The notes below the pieces were generated by a model. It was not told where the DNA came from and ran no database searches. It saw nothing but the letters and a program-made list of their open reading frames with translations. The position numbers and the translations under genes were made by a program. From Nageia nagi (Eukaryota > Pinophyta): 64,000 bases of DNA. Where the stretch lies: NCBI GenBank assembly GCA_050084985.1, contig JBITNC010000001.1:108562001-108626000 (forward strand). The letters run 5' to 3'. Positions 1-11,515 of this stretch are shown in pieces (the stretch's first letter is position 1; every line of letters begins with the position of its first letter).

Positions 1-1
1 A

Positions 2-520
2 TTACCATATGCATTATGGGCATATAAAATTAGCATTTGTATAGCCACTGGGAAAACACCATTTTCATTAGTATATGGGGATGAGGCCATTCTCAAATTA
101 GAATTATAAATTCCCTCCCTTAGGATTTCCTTACATAATGATATTCTAGATGAAGATGTAAGAAAATCAAGATTACATTAGCTAGAATTGTTAGATGAAA
201 AGAGGATCAGAGCTATTGAACATCAAAAAGTTTACCATGCAAAAATTTAGAGAGAATTTGGTAAAAATATAAAAGCAAAATAATTCAAAGTGGGAGATTT
301 AGTGCTTAACAAAAACATAAATAAGAAAATAGTAAATGATGAAGTAAAAGAAAAATTTGAATCCAATTAGCTAGGTCCTTTTGTGGTCATAAAAGCTATA
401 GGTTCAGGAGCATATAGGTTATCATCCATGGATGGAAAAGAGGAACCAATATAGTTAATTTCATCCATCTCAAATGTTTCTATGCATAGAGATGATATCT
501 TTGTATCCTACAAATCATCT
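2..520 (+). pseudogene. Ty3/gypsy integrase C-terminal fragment
   Basis: This is the tail of a Ty3/gypsy integrase, cut by the window edge. The frame starting at base 2 reads LPYALWAYK, then TGKTPFSLVYG, the conserved stretch after the catalytic core, and later FKVGDLVL and LGPFVVIKAIGSGAYRL, the usual C-terminal DNA-binding part. At least six in-frame stops occur, several where relatives carry Gln or Trp. No catalytic residue is in view. The upstream part of the element lies outside the window, and I could not identify its 3' LTR with confidence. Non-functional relic; family assignment is good, lineage undetermined. Confidence 0.85.
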
Positions 521-645
521 CTATCATGAGTAGGGTACACCTATCTTTTATTTTACAAAAAATGTTATTGATTTCATGGTGTTAGTAGCATATGTGATTA
601 TTTATGTGGTGCTAGAAATGTGGAATATGAAAAAAAATTAATGAT

Positions 646-1000
646 AGTATAATGTTTATGCACCATGGACATAAAATGCAAGGTCATCGATGGCCATTGA
701 CATGGATAGTGAGAGTTTAGTTACTTAAAAGATAAACCAATGATGTAGCTGTAATCAAGATGTTGATATTGGATCATCCCTAATGGATGATGCAACTTGT
801 TGTGTATCCACTTGGTTTTTTCTTTGAACCATACAAAGCATAATGTATTTGGGTCATAGACATAAAATGTATGATTGCCAATAGCCATTGATATGATTAG
901 TGATAGTTCATTTACTTAAAAGATAAACCGTTGATGTAATCATAAGTATATTATGAACATTAACTCATCATCAATAGATGACATAACTCACTATGCATCC
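646..1000 (+). repeat. diverged direct duplication, ~160-bp units
   Basis: Two diverged copies lie in tandem at about 646-806 and 836-1000. Shared landmarks in the same order are GGACATAAAATG / AGACATAAAATG, a GCCATTGA block, TTACTTAAAAGATAAACC, and a closing TGCATCCA-like tail. No coding frame runs through them. They follow the gypsy integrase relic and may be repeats of its 3' untranslated region. Confidence 0.6.
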
Positions 1001-1009
1001 ATACAATTT

Positions 1010-2330
1010 TAATTGGTAACACTTTCTTGTAAGATTTTATAACTTGAAGAATAAAAGAACAAATCAATCATCTAGCATCACTAGTAGTGTATTGACTATT
1101 TCTACATCATCCATGATTTGCACCTCAATGCAATTCCATCACAAAAAGAGAATATCTCCTCTATTTCAAGGCATGAACCTAAGTGTGATATTTTCCCTAG
1201 TATCATACATAATGGAATGACCACATTCATGATTGAAACAATACAAGAGGGAAAAAGACATCTTCCACCTCTAGCATTAGATGTGGAACCATACAACTAC
1301 CTGATAATAGACTCATTTTCAAGATACAAGAAACACCATTCCTAGAGAGATACACTTCTTTAGACTTTGCCTTGGTTGTACCATTCAAGAACCTTTCTAG
1401 GAGAATCTAAGACAAAAGGGGGTAGCAAGGGACCCTCATTTTTTTCATCTACAACAAATGAAAATGTAGCAAAGAGTTCAAAGTTCTCAAAACATTTCTT
1501 CTATACTTCTTCTTTGGACATATAATTTCATTGCATCAATCACACCTCTAAAGAGGCGCAAAATGTAGATGGCTTAAATTTAATTATTATTTATTAAATA
1601 ATTCATTTTAGAGCATCAATAATATGTAATGTAAAGAAGGGGTTTAAATAATATCCAAAGCTATGTAATTTATGTAATGGACCCTTGTACTATGTATAAG
1701 GGGTCAAAAGGGCCTAAGTCATGTAAAGGGAAATAATTACAACATTGAGGGATGTTGATATATAAAGAGATTAAACACAATCTAAAAAGGTTCACAAAAG
1801 AGAACAAGGATGAGGATCCAAGAGAGATTCTAGCAAATGTTATATCACTCTATTATGCGCAAATATTATTCCTAAAATGTATCTTGTGTTCAAGATATGA
1901 TGAGTCTCTCATCCTCTCATTCTACATTCTTTATTGCATCTGTATTATTGCATATTCTAGGCCACTAATTATGTAGCTCACTTAGGTTTCTAATTGCATT
2001 TACATGAATGAATGTATCTCACATTATATGGATAACATTCTTAATAAGTTAAGCATGTGATTTAATTAAAGGTACATATATCTCCATTATCTATTATTGC
2101 CATTTTTCTAATATATGCAATAATAAAATATTTGTAGACAAATAATGCATCATTTTTGTTATTAATGAGTTATTTTGGATCTAAAACTAGAACACTTCAT
2201 TAGATTATTACCCATAAGGTAACAGTTTGGTAGAGTCTAAAAATAAAAATTTGCTTTGAATTCTAAAATGAACTGATAATGAAAACCAAAAATATTGGGA
2301 AACAAAACTAAATCTTACTCCTTAGGCTAA
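1010..2330. other. AT-rich non-coding stretch, possible LTR remnant
   Basis: I see no protein similarity here. Part of it (about 1560-1980) has LTR-like composition with a TATATAAAGAG box near 1758, but I could not find a partner copy, PPT or target duplication. Short open frames are chance frames. Confidence 0.3.
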
Positions 2331-2339
2331 TCAAGTTTC

Positions 2340-2775
2340 CTACATGTTTTCAATAAAAAATTTCTCCTTATATGTTGGTTATGGTAAAAGAGAAATATTA
2401 CCATACATATCAAACTCTTGATGTTAAAATTACTTCAACAATATGAAATGCCATAAATTGACCTAGTCAAATCAAGAATTCTTGAATTATTGTACTTATA
2501 AGAAGTTCAAAAAATGCTTACAAGGAATTACAGAAGAGAAATAGTGTGTTCAAATACTAGTTCGATAAAAAATGTTTATTCTCTATTTCATTCAAAAAGA
2601 GAGATTTAGTTTGAATATGGGATGAAGATAGAGAAAAACTAGATAGAAATATAAAATTTGATTCACTATGGTTAGGCCCTTATATCATAGTGCAAGAAAT
2701 TCAGGTGAACATGTATGAGCTAGATTAAATGGATTGTTAGATTCTTTTGATCACCATAAATGATCACTATTTGAA
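2340..2775 (+). pseudogene. Ty3/gypsy integrase C-terminal fragment, second copy
   Basis: A second, different gypsy integrase tail. The readable part is FKKRDLV, IWDEDREKLDRNIKFDSLW and LGPYIIVQEI, followed by NDHYLKHY, matching the GDLVL...KFDSLWLGPY...LLKxY pattern at the end of many plant gypsy integrases. Stops interrupt it, and no upstream pol domain is recognisable, so this is a truncated relic. Its position just upstream of the long unknown ORF suggests that ORF may be the extra downstream ORF of the same element; this is inference. Confidence 0.75.
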
Positions 2776-3219
2776 ACACTATAGTGTAACATAGATAACA
2801 TAAGTTATCATGTAACACTTATATATTATGTAATTTTAATTCTTAATTTATCTACCTTAGTTAGGTTTGTTTGTATATTTTTATAGGAACCCATTATAGC
2901 AATATCTAAATTGATTATGATTAATTAAGTTTGCATTATGTGTTATTAATTCTTCTTATGTAATCATTTTATTTTCCCCAAAATAGGTCCACTACATGCA
3001 TTAAGCCCCAAAGCCAAAGTTGTATACCTCAGAGAGTCAAAGAAGTATAACTTAGAGTTTTTTAAGAGCTTTTGCTATTGATATGGGGAAGCAATAGTTT
3101 CTTAAAAATATTTGTGTAGATATGAATGCCAATTTTTGAAACATAACTATTTTAGGAGGGTATACAAATTTTAACAGCAAACCTACATAATCTCTTTCCT
3201 CTAAAAATGCATTCATTTG

Positions 3220-6200
3220 GGATTTGATATATAATACTTGGGTACCATCCTTCCCTATATACCCATAATATGTGACCCATATCTAAAGCTGATAGAAGTA
3301 TTAGATAAACTTATAATGTTGAAGCTTGCATCACTAAGAAGGATAAAAAAACCCTTATTGGATATGTACAAGGATGCTTTAGTTGTTACTTTTATATTGA
3401 AAATGGTAGAACCATTAGTTGAAGTGGAGGTTAAAGAAAATAAGAACCATTGCAATATTCATTACAATGGTTGAATTTGTACTCCATCATCCCTCTAAAA
3501 AAATAAGCTAAAGTAGTATGGGATTTTAATTTTCAAACCATAAATGTGTAGATTATTAACTTTAATCACCATTCTATGTAGAGAAAAGGAGAACACTATT
3601 GTTTAGGCAAAGCACATGGTGTTGGCTTCCAAAATTGTTCATAATTTTCAAAATTATAACTATCATTGGTTTAGTTTTATAGAAAAAAATTATCTAGGCA
3701 ACTAGAGAATAGGGTTTAAGGTTTCATGCATTCCATTATCCCTATTACATTTGTTGGTTGTTAGTGCATCAGCACCCAAAAGCCTTTTCAACCCTTAAAT
3801 TGAATAAAAGGGACAAAAACAAGATGGAATTATTTGTGGATGAATAGATGAGGATGTTGTTTATTGAGAATTCTTACTATGAATTTATAAGATACTTTCT
3901 AGCTCTAGTCATAGCTTTCATAAAAAGGGGACCCTTCCTTAGCCTTTCAAAGAAGGTGCAATATTACTTGAAGACTACTTCTAATCCAAAATGGATATAT
4001 CAACTTTATAAATAATCATACTAAAAACCAATTGTATGGATTCTGTGAGAAAGCTATAAGGCTACCCTTCTACACATCCAACTAGATTTTGAAGATGGAA
4101 GTTATCCATTAGATGGATTACATAGAGATAGAATGGGGATCCAACACTAAGAAAAAAGCTTTATAGCAACCCCCTCTATAGTTTGAGGTCCTAACCACTA
4201 ATAAAAGAAATTGCTAGCTAAGCATAACAAATAAAATGAATAGTATGAAAATGTATAAGATTGCATTCCAATGGCCATATGATTTAGAAGATAAATTCCA
4301 GATCCTATTATAGACTAAAAATGTGAAGGCCCCTAATTTGAAAAAAATATCAAAAAGAGCATTTGAGGCATTTTGGAATGATAAATAAGAAGGCCCATTT
4401 CTACTAGGTTCCATGTTGAATGCAATATAGAGATATATTTTATGGTAAGCTTACAAATTGAAGTAGACTACTATTCAATAGAAAATCTTAAGTTATCCAA
4501 AGTGTTGCAAAAAATTTTAAATATAGTCAATTCGATGGAGTATAACAAGAATTATTTTATGTAGTATCAAGTGGAGAGAAAGTAAAATTTATTACCTTAG
4601 AACTATGAGAAAAATAGAAAGTTCAACAAAGATTATGATAAGCAATACATAGTTTTGTAACAAGAGAACTCAATTCATCTAATTCCAAGTCCAGAAGATG
4701 TAGCCAAATTGAGCAACCTAATTTTCCATCACAAAATAAAATAAAGGTGGGACTCAAGCTCATACTCAAAATCATACTTGATATAATATGAAAAAAGGCC
4801 AATTAAACCATAAGAGAATCTTATGGCTTCAAAAATTAGTGTGGGCTAAAATATTAGAAATAAATCTATCCAAGATGATGAGGAATATGCTAGAAAATTA
4901 CTAACAGAAGAAGAATTGGTTGTTAAGAAAGAAGAACAAGAACAAAGGTCAAGCCTCACTATGACCCAAAAATTAGAGGAAGAAGAGGAAGAAAATTAAG
5001 TTTTAGAATAACCTGTTAGGAGCATTATACAAAAGAAGGGCCTAAAGATAAAGAAAAACTAAAAGAAACTAAGAAAGAAGGACTATATCCTTGAAGAGGA
5101 GCCAAATAATAATTCAAAAAATCCTTTTGATGCCTTAAACTCTTTGTAAGTTATCATGATTTATAGGATGAGGAAGTAGACATTGCCTTTATGGCTAAGA
5201 GGAGGACTATAAAGAGGAGTGTCAAAAGAAATAGAAATTCTAAACCTTTTGCTAATTTTGTAAGTATAAAGGATCAAAACACTCCTACAATTGGTGAGAT
5301 ATCCCTATGATAGACTACTCCATCATTTCTAATTGAAAATTATCCATATGGAATAGGGAATATGAAGATTGTATCTTCAAATTTTGATACCTTAGTTAAA
5401 AAGAGTGACAAGATAAAGGATTCAACTCTACATTCTAATACTATTAGGAAATCTATAGAAAAATTACATGATTCCTTTCCCATTACAATTATTTTGGGAA
5501 TACATGATCATTTAGATGATGTTAGAATAGATCTTAAATAGATTCAGAAAGAAAGAAAAGAATGGTATGATAGTGAGTTATAGAAACTTCCCTATATTAT
5601 TAGATAAATACAATTGGAGACCACATTGGATGTAAAGAATAATCCATTTAAGATGAGGGAAAGTGAAGTTGATACTTCTAGGAAAGACCCATCTCAATTG
5701 GTAAATATTTTTATATCTTTATGGATAGATAAAATTAGTAGGAAGTACAAAAGCAACTATGCCAAAAGGTGTATGGATTGGTTGGATGCTAATCTCTTAA
5801 AATAGGAAAAGGAATACAATAAGGTGAAAAAGAAGAGAAAGAACTTAGAAGAAAGACAAGTTCACCATCTATCCAAAATCAATATTTTGCAAATAATAAT
5901 TGATGAATTGAATCAAAAGCTAGAAAATTCAAATATGAAGAAAGTTATAATAAAAAAAAAGAGCTCAAGGAAAAGGAACTAATGTTAATGAATGAAAAAT
6001 ACAAATCCATGGAAAATAGGTTGGAATAACTTAAAAATGAGTTGACTGAGAAATATGTATAAGCAATTATTCATCAAATAAAAAATACCAAAATGCTTGA
6101 ATGCTTGAGAAGATGCATGCAAATTTATCCAATATGGAGGGAGTAAAGAAAATGATAAATAAAAGGAAGAAGAACAAAGAAAAGCTAAAGGTTTTGGAGG

Positions 6201-7140
6201 ACATAAATGAGAATAGAGGAAAAGAATTGCTAAGTATACAAGATGGTACAAGCAAGAAGGAAGCAAAGCTAGAAGAAAAATTGAGAAATTTGACTTTTAA
6301 TCTATCATTCAATGAACCAACATTGATCTCTCTAACTCTACCACTCACCACACTTGTACAAATACATAAAAAATATGTAAGTAAAGTTGTTCTTGGGGTA
6401 GATTATATTTTGTTTGTAAGTTATTATGTTCCTTGCTATGTGAATATGGTAGATAAACATAAATCCAATTTTAAAAACAAAAGAGAAATCCTTTTTTAAA
6501 AAATAGGTAGAAGCTCACGAAGCCTATAGAATGATAAATAAGATAGTATCAGTTAAATTTCAAAACTTATTTTCTGGAGAAAATGAGAAAATAATAGGTA
6601 TGATTGTATAATTTAATAACTTGGCCCATATCATTAGTGATGGGGATAAGTGTATGAATACCTTGCTCCAAGAATTGAACATACTATCTGAGGGGTTGAT
6701 GATCTTACATAGGAATGATATGCTCATTTTGTATGATGATATTAGATCTTCACTTCCTACATATGAAGTTAAGTTTTTATTTGTAAAAGATGGGGCAAAT
6801 GTTAAATTATTTGAAGATTATTTAGTTCAAAATTTTGATGGAAATTTCTTGCACTATGTCGGAGAGATGGATAAGGTTAAGACCTAGGTAAAATAATTGG
6901 TTTGGGTGCATCCTAATATTTATAATCAGTTATTAAATTAGACTATTTTATTAGCACTAGTACAAAATATTGAGCCTCCAATATATGAATATTAGGATCT
7001 TGTTCAATCAATACTAAAAGGAGAGGATGAGATCTCCTAAATTTACAAGTTTGAGTTCATGATCTAGTGGCACATATCAACCAACAAGCTACTACAATGT
7101 AAATACATTTTATATTTTGGAAGGTATAATAAGAATGTAT
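3220..7140 (+). pseudogene. long broken ORF of unknown identity with charged, coiled-coil-like region
   Basis: I do not recognise this protein. Open segments on the plus strand follow each other in shifting frames: 3238-3474, about 4640-5150 (acidic and Lys-rich), 5190-5805, 6101-6499 and 6621-6887. Between them stops are frequent but same-frame similarity to ordinary protein composition persists. The 5820-6290 part is very rich in Lys, Glu and Leu, typical of a coiled coil; the 6600-6890 part is more globular. Together they suggest one ancestral product of roughly 1,000-1,300 residues. It lies downstream of a gypsy integrase tail, the place where some plant gypsy elements carry an additional ORF. 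It could also be a captured host gene. No catalytic motif was seen. Confidence 0.45.
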
Positions 7141-8309
7141 AATTTGATCTCTAACTTATGTATATTTGAAGAAATATTATAATATCATGCTTAAAAAGTT
7201 TAAGTAAAATGATAATTTTGGTGGAATCTAAAGATATTGATTATTGTTTAACTTTTTTGGAGTGCAAAAATATTTTATTACAATTAATGTTACCAGAACA
7301 TGGAGAGGTTGATAAGAGAAACATACTACCAAAGTATAGGAATGTTGTATAAAGTTTTGTTATTACCTAAACCCAATCATATTACAATAAACTTATTTTT
7401 ACTAGAATCCAAGGAAATTTAGCTTCCAAATATATTTCTAAAGTGCAAATATTTTGTAAGATATGATAACATGGTTCTAATTAGCCATAATGCAACAATG
7501 TTAATGAGGTAATTATTTTTTCTAGAATGCAAGAAAATTAGATCCTCTACACCAACTGATTATGCTAAGATTAAAATTGAATATCCAAAAAGTGCCTAAG
7601 TGGAAACATGCTTTGATAAATTTAACTAAACCCACTAATGCTAGGAAGTTTTTAAGATGAACTAGCAGATGAGTTGGCAAGATATTATTTAGATTTTGTA
7701 ATAATTATATTTAGATTCATATTAGTTGTTGAGATCTATTGTTGAATATAAAATATGACATCATAATAACTAGGTGGTTATTCCTATTTGTAGATATTTT
7801 GATGATCCTCTTTGATTGATTTATGAATGGTTAGACAACATATATGTTTGACCCTTGTGATGTAGCTTACACTTTCTTCCTATTACTTAATGAAATGAGC
7901 TTCTTGATCTCTCACTTATGATTTGCTTTATATTATTCTTAAATTATTATGTTATATGTCTATATGCACTATGTGGATGTTGAATTAAGTCTATAATTAA
8001 TCTATATCTAGAAAGCATTCATTCAAGTTCTGGTAATTTAGAATTTTGTTCTTTATCTTGGTGGCTATTAGTTTGGATGCTTTGACTAGCGTGGGCCTAC
8101 TTTAATGGATGCATGGAATGGCTATTAATGTTTCTTTCTTTCCAACACCCTATCCTTTTTATCTCTTTCAATTTACTACATCCTTTATTTATTTTTACAA
8201 CTTATTCTTACATAAGAGTTTGATCAAATAAAAAAAGTTGGAATTGGTTGGTTCTAGAGATTGAGTTACTCCCTAAGTGATTATTTCAATAGCAAGATAC
8301 TTTATGAAT
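7141..8309. other. unassigned AT-rich sequence
   Basis: No recognisable coding similarity, LTR or RNA gene. It may contain the decayed end of the unknown ORF and the left flank of the copia insertion. The LINE found on the right side of that copia element should continue here if the insertion model is simple, but I cannot recognise LINE protein in it. Confidence 0.4.
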
Positions 8310-8370
8310 GATACTTTTGAAATGTATAATGTATTATTGTAAAGGTTTGTATTAATATTTTATGTAAGTT

Positions 8371-8415
8371 CACTAATACTTAAGGGTATCATTTGATACC
8401 TTAAGTATTTAAGTG
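8371..8415. promoter_or_regulatory. U3 hairpin in copia-1 LTR
   Basis: An inverted repeat of about 20 nt per arm around an ATTT loop: left arm CACTAATACTTAAGGGTATC, right arm GATACCTTAAGTATTTAAGTG. The copy in the 3' LTR (about 16316-16361) keeps it. Role unknown; it lies about 120 bp upstream of the TATA box. Confidence 0.65.
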
Positions 8416-8535
8416 AATATGATAATGTAACTTGTCCTACACTCCATGTCATGAGCATGCCCCTTGGGTAAAAGGATATGTATATCATGCTTTTGTACAT
8501 TGGATAAAAGGGTGATCTAAAGAGGGATTTTGGCC

Positions 8536-8543
8536 TATAAATA
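8536..8543 (+). promoter_or_regulatory. TATA box of copia-1 5' LTR
   Basis: TATAAATA in the context GGCCTATAAATAGAAGG, about 220 bp into the LTR. The 3' LTR copy is at 16481-16488 and the related copia element at 53-60 kb keeps the same context. Confidence 0.8.
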
Positions 8544-8816
8544 GAAGGCTCTCTCTTTGTAATTACACACCAATTATGGAGCAAAGTTATGCTATAGGAT
8601 AGTGGTTAGGAGAAAAGAGTGGGAGGATTGTAAGAGAGTTATATTTGTAATTGAAGTAAATATCTAGGAAGTGGATGTACTCCCAATTGGAGGAACCACT
8701 TACATCTTGTGCTATCTTTATGAGATTGCATTTTGAGTTTATTATATGTGTATTGTGAGCTTTCATGTGATCTTGGGAGTTTAGAGTTATTCATGTTATA
8801 GTTCAATTATCTCATT

Positions 8817-8828
8817 TGCTATCAAAGC
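8817..8828 (+). promoter_or_regulatory. copia-1 primer binding site (tRNA-iMet type)
   Basis: TGCTATCAAAGC, two mismatches from TGGTATCAGAGC, the initiator-Met complement used by most plant copia elements. It starts two bases after the LTR end. Confidence 0.85.
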
Positions 8829-11515
8829 TCCTTGGAAACTCCTCTTCACATCCTTGGTATGAAAATTCTTCTTCTCAATGTGAAAGCTCTTCTTCAACAT
8901 CTTGGTGATCTTCATTCCTCCTACTACACTTCATTATTGAGGTAAAACTCAAGAGAAGGTATAAATTCCTTCCTTATTGGTTATTTTTTTTTATATTATT
9001 TCATTATGATACTAACATATTATTTGGTATGTGTTAGTCTTTTTTTTTAAGGGGAAAAATATGACTAAATAAATTGCAAAATGATGTAATTTTTTTGTTT
9101 ACCTCCTATGTTACATGTAATTTTTTTTTTCAAAAATGCTACAATTTTTAAGGGTTAGTATACAAAATGTGTGTAATATTACAAAAATAAAGTTTTTTTT
9201 TAGAGTTTTTTTTTTATATACTCAAATAAAAGAGGGCCAACATTTATTTATTACATTTTTTAATTTGTAATAGAAAATATTGTATATACAATTGAATTTT
9301 GTTTTGCAATTTTAAAAATGAAAACCTTTTTTCCTCCAAAACAAATTTACATATTGGGGAATTTTGTTTTTGGAATTTAGTAAATTTTTTTTTTTGGGGG
9401 GGGGGGAATTTTTTATCATAGTTAAAAAAAATAAAAAGGTAGGCGATGGGGGGGAGTGGCCAACTAGCTATGACCAGGCCCTAACACCACCCCTCATGGC
9501 TTATCACCCTTGTAGCCTACCACCTCCTAGCCACCTTCCCTTCTCTGCCCTCCTCCATGCCTCCTAGCCACCTTCCCTTCATGGCCCTCCTCCATGCCTA
9601 CCTCCTAGCTACCTTCCCTTCCCAATCCTCCTCCATGCCTCCCAGCCACCTTCCCTTCATGACCCTCCTCCATGCCTCTTTATCACCTTCATGTTGCATG
9701 ATTTTGTTTGAGTGTTTATTTTTATGCCTTTATTCTATGCTCCAACATAAGTAACATTTTCTCCTTCTTGAAAAGGGAAGGGCAACCATATTTTTTACCT
9801 AGAGGCATTTATTTTTTTTGACTTTGAATGCTTAAGGTAAAAGTAGCATTAACTATGCATGGGTCTCCTTCTTTTCATTTAACACTTGCAAGGTCTCTAG
9901 AAGCAAACATATACTTCTTTGGTAGGCATTTTTTTCTTTGCTTGCAAGCCATCTCTTTTATGCAATTATACTCCAAATTTAATGCATTTTCATGATTACA
10001 TTACTTTAGATTAAATATATGCATCATTACTCTTCCAAGCTATACCACTATTTTGGAAAAATGTGGCACATGAAGCTAATATTTTTTAGGAGTATAATTT
10101 TTTTATTGATAAATACTTCTAAGAATGGTAATTTACATAGAAAAAATTATAAACTTGACACTTTAAGGTAATTTATTAACTAAGTATATTTTATTTTTAT
10201 GTTGGCTAAAGGGAGGAATGCCATTTTATATGAGCAATTTTTTAAGAAAAATAAGGAATTGTTAGCATGCAAATTTTTTTCCTAGTCAAAAATTGCTAAG
10301 GTAAACTAGTATGCTATCTTTAAAGGATAAATATTTAAGTAAAAGAAGGGGGAATTTTATATATATACTTACTTAAATTTTATCTATGCATACTAAATCC
10401 TTTTAATTTAATAATGCATACTTCTTATGTTAAGTTATGAATAGTGCATGCTTTTTACTTAATTTATTGGAATGATGCATGCTTAATTTTTTTTTTATAG
10501 CTATGTGAGTGATGCATTTTTTTTGCTTAATGCTTAAAGCTTAAATTTTTTAATACATGGTCAAGGACTTAAATTAATGCTTAGGACTTAAAAATTTTTA
10601 ATATGCATGTTTATGGCTTAAAAATGCATGTTGAGTATTTATCCTCATGCAAAGTATGGAATGGACTTGTGCAAAATAATAGATGATGTAAGGATATCCT
10701 TTAGAGGTTGGTAAACAAAACCATTGGACACTTAGGTTTTAAATTTTTGAATGGATGATGTTTTACTTATGCTCTTTTATCTCATATTTTGCATTTTTCT
10801 TTATTTTCTTATGCAAATAAAAATGTAAACATTGATTTGAGCAACCCTCTAAAATGAACACATTTACATATACATTCTGCAACATGACTTGTTTGGAAAG
10901 CCATGAGGTGAGAACAGGTGGACTAGAACCTTTAAATTTGATTATCCAAGTTGTGAAAAGTTTGTACTTCTCAATTTCCCCTAAGTCCTATATTGGTTTG
11001 GATTTAAATTCAATAGGTGGATAGGTATGTGTGTAGTGATACCACATATCCACACATCCATTTAGGAATTATCCTTATAACCTAGGAGGACAACTTGAAA
11101 CCTAATCAAGATTAATAATTTTGTCAATCCAATAAATGTTAGAACATTGGAAAATAGCTACTACTTCTCCTTTTGAGAGTATATTGCTACCTAATGGGGA
11201 ACTAGTTGAGGATTGGTAGGACCTAGGCTCCACTTGTGTGGGCATCTAGGTGAAGGCCTAATTTTAGATAAGAAAACAAGCCTCAACAATGTCACTTTAC
11301 ATCTATGATTCTTGAGATGATAAATGTATTTGGTACATGGTTTATTTGAGTTGTAAAATATTTACACTTGTGAATCAAATCAAGCATGTCTTTAGTGTTA
11401 AATATAACATGTATTATTTACTTGGTTAAAACTTAACATATAATGTTATTAAACCGCATGCTTATTATTTTTCACAATCTTATATAGCAAATGAGAGAAT
11501 CCTTTTTACCCAAAC
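8829..11515 (+). other. copia-1 leader with poly-T/G tract and C/T-rich tandem repeat
   Basis: Untranslated leader, unusually long. It has T-rich tracts, an 11-12-bp poly-G run near 9397, a C/T-rich tandem repeat at about 9523-9690 (units containing CCACCTTCCCTTC and CCTCCTCCATGCCT), a TGCATG/CTTAA-rich low-complexity stretch near 10400-10650, and a block at 10970-11280 conserved in the copia element at 59.0-59.24 kb. Short open frames at 9364-9754 are products of the repeat. Confidence 0.75.

Larger units (their letters stand above)
8315..8814 (+). repeat. copia-1 5' LTR
   Basis: Aligns along its whole length with 16260-16760. Shared landmarks are the start (AATGTATAAT), a U3 hairpin, CATGTCATGAGCATGCCCCT, the TATA box and the R/U5 hairpin AGTGGATGTAC...ACCACT. 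It ends CTCA just before the PBS. Confidence 0.92.

Noticed and set aside
1560-1980. Possible gypsy LTR with a TATA-like box
   Set aside because: No partner copy, PPT or target duplication found; kept only as a remark.
5985-6351. Minus-strand open frames rich in Phe and Leu
   Set aside because: Antisense shadows of the Lys/Glu-rich plus-strand coiled-coil region.
9364-9754. Two overlapping plus-strand open frames with Pro/Ser-rich repeats
   Set aside because: They come from the C/T-rich tandem repeat in the copia-1 leader, not from a conserved protein.
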